A stretch of 64,000 nt of DNA, from contig NZ_JACHJL010000013.1 in NCBI RefSeq assembly GCF_014203645.1, positions 1 through 64,000 on the forward strand, given 5' to 3'. Shown in pieces: positions 1 through 7,153 of this stretch (its first letter is position 1; each line of letters starts with the position of its first letter). The notes below the pieces were generated by a model. That model was not told the origin of the DNA. It ran no database searches and worked only from the letters and a program-made list of their open reading frames with translations. The position numbers and the translations under genes are program-made. The stretch is from Streptomyces zagrosensis (GTDB lineage: Bacteria; Actinomycetota; Actinomycetes; Streptomycetales; Streptomycetaceae).

Positions 1-141
1 AGAAGCACTACTCCGATCAGGCAGCGGCCAAAAGAGCCAACCTGAAAACCCGTCACCTCTCTGACCAGCTGATCAGCACCTCCCGAGCAACGGGGGAACC
101 TCAGGTCAACGGTGCGCCGGGCCGCGCCGCCCGTACACCGG
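1..141. other. Window edge, no feature
   Basis: The first 141 bases precede the 3' end of the LRR gene. I see no gene, RNA or strong hairpin in them. Confidence 0.5.
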
Positions 142-870
142 CTACAGCAGGACGAAGCAACCGCGGCGCTCCAGGTCGGCCAGCAGGCGCGGCGCGGGCT
201 CGATAATGTTCCAGCGCAGGTCGAGCCGCTCCAGCGCGGGCAGCTCGGCGAGCCAGTCCGGCAGCTGCCGGACTCGGTTGCTGCGTAGGTCGAGTTGGCG
301 CAGCAGGGGCAGCCCAGCCAACGCAGGAGGCACCTCTTCCATGGCGTTCTCGCGGAGGTCCAACTCGCGCAACCCGGCCAGCGCGGCGAACCCGTCCGGG
401 AGGGCGCCGAGCTGGTTCCCCCGCAGCCACAGACCGCGGAGCCGGCGCAGCTGACCGATGGAGTCGGGCAACACGGACAACTGGTTGCGCTGAGCCCGCA
501 GTTCGACGAGTCCAGCCATGCCGCCGATGGTGTCCGGCAGCGTGCTGAGTTCGTTGCCGCCGATGTTGAGGTAGCGCAGAGCGGTCAGGTGCCCGAGGGT
601 GGCGGGAAGCTCCGTCAGCCGGTTGTTGTGCAGGTACAGGAAGCCGGTCAGCGCGGGCAGGTCGCCGAGTTCGCCGGGGATCGCGGTGAGCTCGTTGTGG
701 CCGAGGTCCAGGGTATGTAGACGATGCAGCCGGCCGACGTGGGGCGAGAGTTCAGTGAGGCCGTTGTCCGCGAGGATCAGCGACCGAAGCTCGGTGCGCT
801 CCCAGACGGATTCCGGCACCGTGCCAATGCCGCGTCGCCACCAGTTCAGCACCTCGTGCACGATTCCCAC
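142..870 (-). CDS. Leucine-rich-repeat protein
   Basis: This 242-residue protein is made almost entirely of about nine leucine-rich repeats with a period near 23 residues, spanning roughly residues 25 to 230. Each follows the LxxLxLxxNxLxxLP pattern of the bacterial/plant-type LRR. There is no signal peptide, membrane segment or attached enzymatic domain, so it is probably a cytoplasmic protein-interaction scaffold; the partner is unknown. It is divergent from the acetyltransferase at 1074, and a tandem 9-bp repeat (932-976) lies about 60 bp upstream of its start. The LRR identity is clear; the role is not inferable. Confidence 0.85.
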   Translation of the reverse strand: MGIVHEVLNWWRRGIGTVPESVWERTELRSLILADNGLTELSPHVGRLHRLHTLDLGHNELTAIPGELGDLPALTGFLYLHNNRLTELPATLGHLTALRYLNIGGNELSTLPDTIGGMAGLVELRAQRNQLSVLPDSIGQLRRLRGLWLRGNQLGALPDGFAALAGLRELDLRENAMEEVPPALAGLPLLRQLDLRSNRVRQLPDWLAELPALERLDLRWNIIEPAPRLLADLERRGCFVLL

Positions 871-931
871 TCCCCCACTGCGCCGCTTCCTGAGCGACCC
901 GGCCCGCCCGCCACCCTGCTCCGCGCTCTGC

Positions 932-976
932 CACTGCGGTCACTGCGGTCACTGCGGTCACTGCGGTCACTGCGAC
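932..976. repeat. Tandem 9-bp direct repeat upstream of the LRR gene
   Basis: Four identical copies of CACTGCGGT followed by a fifth copy with two changes (CACTGCGAC) sit head to tail. The block lies in the divergent region between the LRR gene (start 870, minus) and the acetyltransferase (start 1074, plus). It could be a regulator-binding array or replication-slippage DNA. Confidence 0.85.
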
Positions 977-1035
977 CATTGTCGCGGACGGCGCCGGGCA
1001 GTCCCATACCGCCCCGCCACCCCCGAAGTCGTTGT

Positions 1036-1050
1036 TGATAATGGTTTTCA
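1036..1050. promoter_or_regulatory. Zur/Fur-family-like box
   Basis: The 15-mer TGATAATGGTTTTCA is a near-palindrome in a 7-1-7 layout. It differs by about one base from the actinomycete Zur-type pattern TGA(A/T)AATGATTTTCA as I recall it. It lies 24-38 bp before the likely ATG of the acetyltransferase at 1074, a position where a repressor would block transcription. In this very GC-rich DNA the AT-rich palindrome stands out. The assignment to Zur rather than another Fur-family protein is inference. Confidence 0.5.
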
Positions 1051-1073
1051 TGAGCCATGTAGGGTGTCGTGCC

Positions 1074-1631
1074 ATGAATGACTACACCCCCCAACGCAAG
1101 GGCCCGTACGAGCTGCGCCCAGCTCGGCCCGAGGACATCGAAGGTGCTCGGCGGGTCATGCTGGACACCTTCTACCGCGACTTCGGCTATGGCTACGTCC
1201 CCGCCTGGCATGCGGACGCCATCGACATCGAGGGCACCTACCTCAACGACCCACGGCACCTCCTCCTCGTCGCCGCGCTGGACGACGAGGTGGTGGGAAC
1301 CACCGGGCTGCTCTCTCGGGGCCCGGCCCACCCGCCCCACCCGCGCTGGCTCGCCGAGCGGTACCGCCCGGGCTCGACCGCACAACTGGTCCGCGTGTAC
1401 GTCGCGGAGGGGCACCGACGGCACGGACTGGCGCGGGCGATGGTCCATCAAGCCTGCTCCTTTGCTGCCGCGACAGACGGCTACGACTGCGTCTACCTGC
1501 ACACGAACGTCAACGTCCCCGGTGCACAAGGCTTCTGGGACAGCATCGCCAAGGAGGTCTGCGACGCCAGGACAACCGGCGAACACGGCCCGGGCTTCGG
1601 CACGGTGCACTACGAGATTCCGCTCGGTTGA
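1074..1631 (+). CDS. GNAT-family N-acetyltransferase
   Basis: A 185-residue GNAT-fold enzyme predicted to transfer an acetyl group from acetyl-CoA to an unknown amine. The acetyl-CoA-binding motif is visible as VRVYVAEGHRRHGLARAM at about residues 107-124. An open frame extends upstream to a TTG at 1032, but the ATG at 1074, preceded by AGGG at 1061, fits the family better and leaves the Zur/Fur-like box (1036-1050) outside the gene. The C-terminal part is conserved-looking, and the protein has family-typical length. If the box is functional, the gene would be metal-responsive. Confidence 0.8.
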   Translation: MNDYTPQRKGPYELRPARPEDIEGARRVMLDTFYRDFGYGYVPAWHADAIDIEGTYLNDPRHLLLVAALDDEVVGTTGLLSRGPAHPPHPRWLAERYRPGSTAQLVRVYVAEGHRRHGLARAMVHQACSFAAATDGYDCVYLHTNVNVPGAQGFWDSIAKEVCDARTTGEHGPGFGTVHYEIPLG

Positions 1632-1730
1632 TGAGGCCGCGGGGACCGCGGTCGAGGCCGTTTCGGTGCCAGGCCACGGTCCCTGCGCCACCTTGTCCTA
1701 GAGCGCCCTCCAGTGCGTAGCGTGCAGCGC

Positions 1731-2700
1731 ATGACGACGACTCCTCAACACCCGATCGGATCGAAGTTCGGCGCCCGAAGCACCGCAAGTGACGTCCTGG
1801 ACGGCATCGACCTGACCGGCGCCCACGCCGTGGTCACCGGCGGCTACTCCGGGCTCGGGCTGGAGACGACGCGCGCGCTCGCCGACGCCGGCGCCCGGGT
1901 GATCGTCCCTGCGCGGCGGCGGGCCACCGCCGAGAAGGCTCTCGCCGGCATCGATGGCATCGAGATCGATGAGCTCGACCTCGCTGACCTGGACAGCGTG
2001 CGGGCGTTCGCCGAGCGCTCGCTGGCTTCGGGCCGCGCCATCGACCTCCTCATCAACAACGCCGCGATCATGGCCTGTCCGCAAACGCGGATCGGCCCAG
2101 GCTGGGAGGCGCAGTTTGCGGTGAACCACCTGGGGCACTTCGCCCTGGTCAATCGGTTGTGGCCCGCGCTTGCCCGCGGTGGGGCCCGCGTGGTGTCCGT
2201 ATCGTCCCTGGGTCACCACGCATCGGGCATCCGCTGGGACGACATGTGGTTCGACCATGGTTACGACAAGTGGCAGGCATACGGCCAAGCGAAAACGGCC
2301 AATGCACTGTTCGCTAGTGCACCTCGACGCGGTGGGCCGGGATGCGGGCGTACGGGCGTTTTCGCTGCACCCGGGCGCCATTCTTACTCCGCTCCAGCGC
2401 CATCTGCACCGGCAGGAGATGCTCGATATGGGCTGGATCGACGAGGCGAGCACTGCCGCCGAGGTGTTCAAGACTCCCGAACAGGGCGCGGCGACCCAGG
2501 TGTGGGCGGCGACGTCTCCCCAACTCGCCGGCCTGGGCGGCGTCTACTGCGAAGACTGCGATGTCGCCGAATTGTGCACGGATGACGGACCGCAGGTTGG
2601 TGGCGTACGCGCACACGCGACCGACCCACGACAGGCGGCCCGGCTGTGGGCGCTGTCGGCGGAACTGACGGGCGTGGACGCGTTCGCGGCTTCGGCGTAA
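1731..2700 (+). pseudogene. Short-chain dehydrogenase/reductase, frameshifted
   Basis: An NAD(P)-dependent SDR of the retinol dehydrogenase-like group. The N-terminal half (from ATG 1731) shows the nucleotide motif TGGYSGLGLETT, the NNAA motif and the active-site YGQAK. Just after this, at about 2316, the frame breaks: the natural continuation (VHLDAVGRDAGVRAFSLHPG) is in the next frame and runs to a stop at 2700. Removing the single base A at 2316 restores one 322-residue protein of normal family length. Both halves keep strong coding bias, so the lesion is recent or is a sequencing error. The expected product otherwise is a cytoplasmic oxidoreductase of unknown substrate. Confidence 0.8.
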
Positions 2701-3104
2701 CGGCAGCGCGTAGCAGGACATCGGGACGGCAGCGAGCGCACGGCAGGATGGGCCGCCACTTTGGTCGCCGGCCGGCCTCGCGGACCCGCCGGCTGTCGCA
2801 CCGTCTCAGGCGTGACGGCACCGGTGCAGCCACACCCATGCCGGGGATGGGGGCAGCCCTACTGCTGTGGTGAGCGACGGAGCAGGCCATGGCCACAACG
2901 CGGGCCACCGGTGGGGTGGCTCACTGGCGATGGGCGCGCCTGGTCAGGCGATCGCCCCACTCGCTCATCGGGGTCGTACGGCCCAGGACCAACCGGCCAC
3001 CGTTCAGGGGCCCGCGGGCCCCTGAACCGTGCCATATCGGGCCGCACGCGATCCCCAGAGCACCACCGACGAGCCGCACACCCTCCGTGACGAGCGCACC
3101 AACC
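2701..3104. other. Intergenic region with palindrome
   Basis: About 400 bp between the SDR and the phosphatase hold no convincing gene. The notable element is the 26-bp perfect palindrome at 3002-3027. A short AT-rich patch follows close to the phosphatase start. The open frame running through here from 2889 is most likely upstream read-through, not coding. Confidence 0.6.
3002..3027. promoter_or_regulatory. 26-bp perfect palindrome
   Basis: The arm GTTCAGGGGCCCG is followed directly by its exact reverse complement, so the two-fold symmetry has no spacer. It lies about 80 bp upstream of the SpoIIE phosphatase start. No T-run follows it, so it is more likely an operator or attenuating hairpin than a simple terminator. 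Confidence 0.6.
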
Positions 3105-5210
3105 ATGGCGCATGATATTGATATGTCGCCTTTGCCGCAAAACAAGGGGAAAATCGCATCCAGTGGTCTGCCGCTGGAAGTGTTTGACGCGGCGCCCGTA
3201 GGGGTGGGGGTCTATCGGACCGAACGTCTGGTTCTGGCGTACACCAACGACGCATACCACCGGATCTTCGGCGACCGACCGCTTGGCATGCCCATCCGCG
3301 AGCTATTCGCCGACCTGCGGGAACAGCGTGACCTGGACCTGCTGGAGCATGCCTTCCGTACCGGCGAGGCGACCCAGGCAACGGCCATCCCCTTCACCAT
3401 GGGCGCCGCTGCCGCAGACGGCATGGACGACGCGGCGCAGCGGTATCTCTCGTTCAGCGCCACCAGGATCGAGCTCGCGGACCGGGAGCCGGGGCTGCTG
3501 CTCGTCGTAGTGGAGGAGACCGATCGGGTCAATGCCGTGGAGCGGACCCGGGTGCTGGCCGAGGAGCGGCGTCGGGCCCTGCGGCGCTACGAGAGCCTGA
3601 TCGCGGCGCTCACCCAGCAGGTGTGGGTGAGCGACCAGCACGGGCAGGTCTTCGAGCACAGCGCATCCTGGGAGCGGACGACCGGGCAGCCTCGGGATGC
3701 CATCCGCGGCGATGGCTGGCTTGATGCGGCCCATCCAGACGACCGCGGCGGGCTGGCGCGCGCTTGGTTCCGTGCAGCCTCAGAGGCGCCGGACCTGTTC
3801 CAGTACACGTACCGGCTGCGGCAGGCCGACGGCAGTTACCGCCACTGCGAGTTGCACGCCGTTCCGGTGCGAGAGAACGGCCAGGTTCTTGAGTGGGTGG
3901 GCGCCTGCACCGATATCGAGGAACGCTGGCTACTGGAGCGGCGCGGCGAGCTGATCCGGCGGGCGGCCCGCGCGGTGGCCGAGTCGCCCACCGCCCCCGA
4001 GGCGTTCGCCGTCCTGAGCACGGTGTTGGTGCCAGCGCTTGCCGACGAGTGCGGGATCTACCTGCTCAGCGAGTTCTTTGCCCCGGAAAGTACGGTCGAA
4101 CCCGCCCCGTTGTCCGTTGAGCGGGTCGCGGCGACCGCGCGCCCTGGCCTCCCTTCGGGGCTGCCGCCGCGCAGGGAGGAGCTCATCGGCGCGCAGCACG
4201 CAATCACCCGGGCGGTTCGAGGCCGACAGCCGCTGCACGAGACGTTCCCGCCCGGGGCCGTGCCCTCGGATTTCGCCCCGCCGGGCACCATGCCTTGGCT
4301 GACGCGTACTGGCGCGCACAGCGGCGCGCTGCTGCCGATCCTGGTGGACGGCGAGGTGGCGGCCGTTGTCGCGGCGTTCGTGTGCGGCGACCGCGACCCC
4401 ATCTCACAGGCGGACCGCAACCTGATGCGGGAGCTGATCGAGCAGGCGCACGCGCCACTCAGTCGGGCCATGCAGCTCCAGCGCACCCAGCAGGTCGCCA
4501 GGGCGCTGCAACACAGCCTGCTCACGCCGCCCCCCGAGGTACCGGACATCGCCATCACGGCCCGCTACCTGGCCAGCCCCGCGGCGGCCGAGGTGGGCGG
4601 CGACTGGTACGACTCGTTCGTGCTGCGTGACGGCGTCACTGTGTTGATCATCGGTGATGTGGCGGGGCACGATCTGGAAGCCGCCGTCACCATGGGTCGT
4701 ACGCGCAACATGCTGCGGGCGCTGGCCGTGGACCGAGAGGAGCCGCCCGGTGACATCTTGCGCCGGCTCGACGTCAACACGCTGGTCCTCAGCCCGCAGG
4801 AGTCCACCACGACCTGCGTCCTGGCCCGCGTCGAAGGCCCGCCGGGTGGGCCCTGGCAGTTGAACTACTCTGTCGCGGGCCACCCCCCGCCACTGTTGGT
4901 GACCTGGGATGGCGAGGCGTACTTCCTCGATGACGCGCAGGACATTTTGCTCGGTGGACTCATGCCGGACGAGCCGCGCAACAGCAGCGTGCACCCGCTG
5001 CCCCGGGGCTGCACGCTGTTGCTGTACACCGACGGCCTGGTCGAGCGCCCGGATGAGGACCTCGACCAGGGGCTTGAGCGGCTGCGCCGCCATGCGGCCA
5101 CGCTCGCCCGCGAACCGGTCGATGCGTTCTGCGATGTGCTGCTGGCTCACCCCGCCCAAACCGGCCGCGACGACATCGCGATGCTTGCGCTACGGCTGCC
5201 AGCGCCATGA
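3105..5210 (+). CDS. PAS/GAF-domain SpoIIE-type serine phosphatase
   Basis: A 701-residue PP2C/SpoIIE-family phosphatase typical of Streptomyces partner-switching signalling, expected to dephosphorylate an anti-anti-sigma factor. An N-terminal PAS-like region (about 30-150) is followed by a second PAS with its PAC tail (about 180-290, ending near DIEERW). A GAF-like segment follows (about 300-470). The C-terminal phosphatase carries EVGGDWYDSF, IIGDVAGHDLEAA and the late GRDDIAML motif with the metal-binding aspartates. No membrane segments are present, so it is a cytoplasmic sensor. I chose ATG 3105; the open frame extends to 2889, but that part looks non-coding. No cognate kinase or STAS gene is adjacent. 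Confidence 0.85.
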   Translation: MAHDIDMSPLPQNKGKIASSGLPLEVFDAAPVGVGVYRTERLVLAYTNDAYHRIFGDRPLGMPIRELFADLREQRDLDLLEHAFRTGEATQATAIPFTMGAAAADGMDDAAQRYLSFSATRIELADREPGLLLVVVEETDRVNAVERTRVLAEERRRALRRYESLIAALTQQVWVSDQHGQVFEHSASWERTTGQPRDAIRGDGWLDAAHPDDRGGLARAWFRAASEAPDLFQYTYRLRQADGSYRHCELHAVPVRENGQVLEWVGACTDIEERWLLERRGELIRRAARAVAESPTAPEAFAVLSTVLVPALADECGIYLLSEFFAPESTVEPAPLSVERVAATARPGLPSGLPPRREELIGAQHAITRAVRGRQPLHETFPPGAVPSDFAPPGTMPWLTRTGAHSGALLPILVDGEVAAVVAAFVCGDRDPISQADRNLMRELIEQAHAPLSRAMQLQRTQQVARALQHSLLTPPPEVPDIAITARYLASPAAAEVGGDWYDSFVLRDGVTVLIIGDVAGHDLEAAVTMGRTRNMLRALAVDREEPPGDILRRLDVNTLVLSPQESTTTCVLARVEGPPGGPWQLNYSVAGHPPPLLVTWDGEAYFLDDAQDILLGGLMPDEPRNSSVHPLPRGCTLLLYTDGLVERPDEDLDQGLERLRRHAATLAREPVDAFCDVLLAHPAQTGRDDIAMLALRLPAP

Positions 5211-5445
5211 GATCCGGCGCCGAGCGCACGGTGTGCCAGTTCCGGACGCGCCCGCGGCAGCACTCCGGTCATTTGATAAGGTCCGGCGCGTACGCGAGAC
5301 ATGACGGCCCGACGCCCGAGCGGTGACGGCCGCGGCGACCAGGGAGGTTGATGAATATGGCCCGGCCAACAGCGTCATCGACCTGCCCTTTTCCGGACCG
5401 CCGAGGTAAGTGAGCGGCCCGGTCATCAACGACCAGGAGTGTCGC

Positions 5446-6075
5446 GTGTCTTCTCTTTCTTCTGCCGACGCGGGTTCTACCGATACGGATACGGCCCGTA
5501 CAGGTCCGGCCCGTACAAATTCGGCCGGTACAGATTCGGCCGGTACGGATTCAGCCGGTTCCGCTAGCAGTGGGGAATCGACCGGTACGGAACTCAGCAC
5601 CGACCGGCTCGTCTTGCGGCAATGGCCCCTTGATGAGCTCACCGCTGTCATCGATGAGGTGCGGCTCGCGCACTGGGCGGAGGACTTCCCCGCCGAGGGC
5701 GACCAGGTCATCGCCGGCTTCCTCACCGAAAACCCCGCTGGGTTGAGCCCCTATGGCCAGCGTCAGATCATCGAGCGGGAGACCGGTCTGGTCGTCGGCG
5801 CGATCGGCCTGTTCTGGCCACCCAGCGAGGGATGCGTCGAGTTTGGGTACGGCGTCGTCCCCTCTCGACGCAGTCGCGGTTACGCCTCCGAAGCCGCCCG
5901 AGCCATCGTGGAGTTCGCCCTGACCGCGCCGGAGGTGCACACGGTGCAAGCCGACGTGGAGTTGTCGAACCCGGCTTCGGTGCGTGTCCTGGCCAAGGCG
6001 GGGCTGCGGCGCGTGGGCGGCAACTCCGTGACAGCCCGCTTCGTCGCCACGGCGGCTGATCTCACCCAGGCGTAG
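5446..6075 (+). CDS. GNAT-family acetyltransferase (RimJ/RimL-like) with a Ser/Thr/Gly-rich N-terminus
   Basis: A 209-residue acetyltransferase of the RimJ/RimL subgroup. It opens with STDRLVLRQW, has the acetyl-CoA loop GYGVVPSRRSRGYASEAARA, and ends with the ASVRVLAKAGL helix. The first 45 residues are a low-complexity run of repeated S/T-A-G units encoded by a degenerate 15-bp DNA repeat, probably disordered. The GTG at 5446 is preferred over the upstream in-frame start because AGGAG sits at 5435-5439 with 6-bp spacing. The substrate is unknown. Confidence 0.85.
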   Translation: MSSLSSADAGSTDTDTARTGPARTNSAGTDSAGTDSAGSASSGESTGTELSTDRLVLRQWPLDELTAVIDEVRLAHWAEDFPAEGDQVIAGFLTENPAGLSPYGQRQIIERETGLVVGAIGLFWPPSEGCVEFGYGVVPSRRSRGYASEAARAIVEFALTAPEVHTVQADVELSNPASVRVLAKAGLRRVGGNSVTARFVATAADLTQA

Positions 6076-6080
6076 TCACG

Positions 6081-6121
6081 CGGGCCCGGCAGCGGCACAC
6101 CAACCGCCGTCGCCGGGCCCG
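6081..6121. terminator. Bidirectional terminator hairpin
   Basis: CGGGCCCGGC at 6081-6090 pairs with GCCGGGCCCG at 6112-6121, and further pairs are possible inside. It lies between two convergent genes ending at 6075 and 6176, as expected for a shared factor-independent terminator in GC-rich DNA. Confidence 0.6.
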
Positions 6122-6175
6122 GCGCTGCCCCCGGGCCCGGCGCTGCCTCCAGGCGCGGTGGTGGGCCGGGGCAGC

Positions 6176-7027
6176 TCAGTCGTGCAGTGCCGGAAGTTGG
6201 TTGAGATACGGGCGGATGGCGCGTTCTGCCGCTTCGGGGTACGAGAATCCGTAAGTGCGGGCCACCTCGCGGGAGAGTTCAGCGAACAGGTCAGCCGTCG
6301 CCTGTGCGGCGCGCAGGCATCCGTCAGGCGCGAAGTCGGCGAAGACGCCGCCCGCGCGCTTCCATACGCCGGGGGCGGCCCACTCACGCATTCGAGTGCC
6401 CCCGTGCCATACGTCGTGCTGTGGTCCGAAGTGGCTTTGGGCGTGCCACTCGATCATCGTTTGGAGCAGTTCCTTGGTGGTCCAGTCGCGGGCCTTGACG
6501 ATCCACAGTTCACCGCGCGCCAGATAGCGAGGCAGGTGCGCGATCTCGTGCCAGAACTCCGCGCACACCTGCTGGAACTCTTCCTCGTCCGGCAGTTCAG
6601 CCTCCGGGGCAGCCCCGGTCGGCGCTGGCAAGGCGGCGGCCAGCCCCTCGCGGTCAAGCAGGATCTGATAGCCGCGCTCGTGCAGTTCGTCGAGCCCGTC
6701 ATCGGCCAGCTCGCGCAACCGAACCACCGGCACCACCTGGAAGTCTGCCTTCAGCCCGCCCTCGAAGAACACCAGCCAGGCCGGATTCTCCCAGGGCCCC
6801 TCCAGGCCGACGCACACCCACACGGCCCCCAACTCCCGTATCCAGTCGCCGTTCTCCTCGTAGCGTGCTGGCTCGGTGGTGTACAGCTCGATGTCGTGGT
6901 CGGAGAGGGCATCGACCGTTCCGTCCTGGCGCCCGCGCGATCCGGTACGCAAAATCGCCTTGATGTCCGATCTGCCACCCGCCCAGGTCAGCAGTTGTGC
7001 GGCAAATGGGTCGTTCTTTGTGTCCAC
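6176..7027 (-). CDS. AadK-like nucleotidyltransferase (aminoglycoside 6-adenylyltransferase family)
   Basis: A 283-residue member of the streptomycin/aminoglycoside 6-adenylyltransferase family. The Pol-beta-type nucleotidyltransferase signature is visible as TGSRGR followed by SDHDIELY, with two metal-binding acidic residues. The family's second domain follows, with tryptophan-rich helices (KARDWTTKELLQTMIEWHA). The GTG at 7027 places the signature about 27 residues from the N-terminus, as in the family; a longer frame to 7171 would overlap the divergent STAND gene. Such chromosomal homologues in Streptomyces need not confer antibiotic resistance. It shares a 126-bp divergent promoter region with the gene at 7154. 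Confidence 0.8.
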   Translation of the reverse strand: MDTKNDPFAAQLLTWAGGRSDIKAILRTGSRGRQDGTVDALSDHDIELYTTEPARYEENGDWIRELGAVWVCVGLEGPWENPAWLVFFEGGLKADFQVVPVVRLRELADDGLDELHERGYQILLDREGLAAALPAPTGAAPEAELPDEEEFQQVCAEFWHEIAHLPRYLARGELWIVKARDWTTKELLQTMIEWHAQSHFGPQHDVWHGGTRMREWAAPGVWKRAGGVFADFAPDGCLRAAQATADLFAELSREVARTYGFSYPEAAERAIRPYLNQLPALHD

Positions 7028-7153
7028 GTGAAGGATGCTAGAGGGGCTCAGGCCACGGGGCACACCGATTATGGCGCAGTCCGCCGGGTTTATCGCACCG
7101 TCCACAAAGCCTGTCGTTGTGGTTGCCGTACGGGGCACAGCTTGGGTCAGAAT

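Noticed and set aside
932..976. Possible CRISPR array (9-bp units)
   Set aside because: Units are contiguous without spacers and far too short; it is a simple tandem repeat.
2889..3104. Upstream 72-codon extension of the SpoIIE phosphatase frame
   Set aside because: It would put the perfect 26-bp palindrome inside the coding region and reads as Arg/Pro-rich low-complexity sequence.
6158..7153. N-terminal extension (332 codons) of the STAND ATPase frame
   Set aside because: The added part is antisense to the nucleotidyltransferase gene and has no protein-like pattern. The ATPase domain begins right after ATG 7154.
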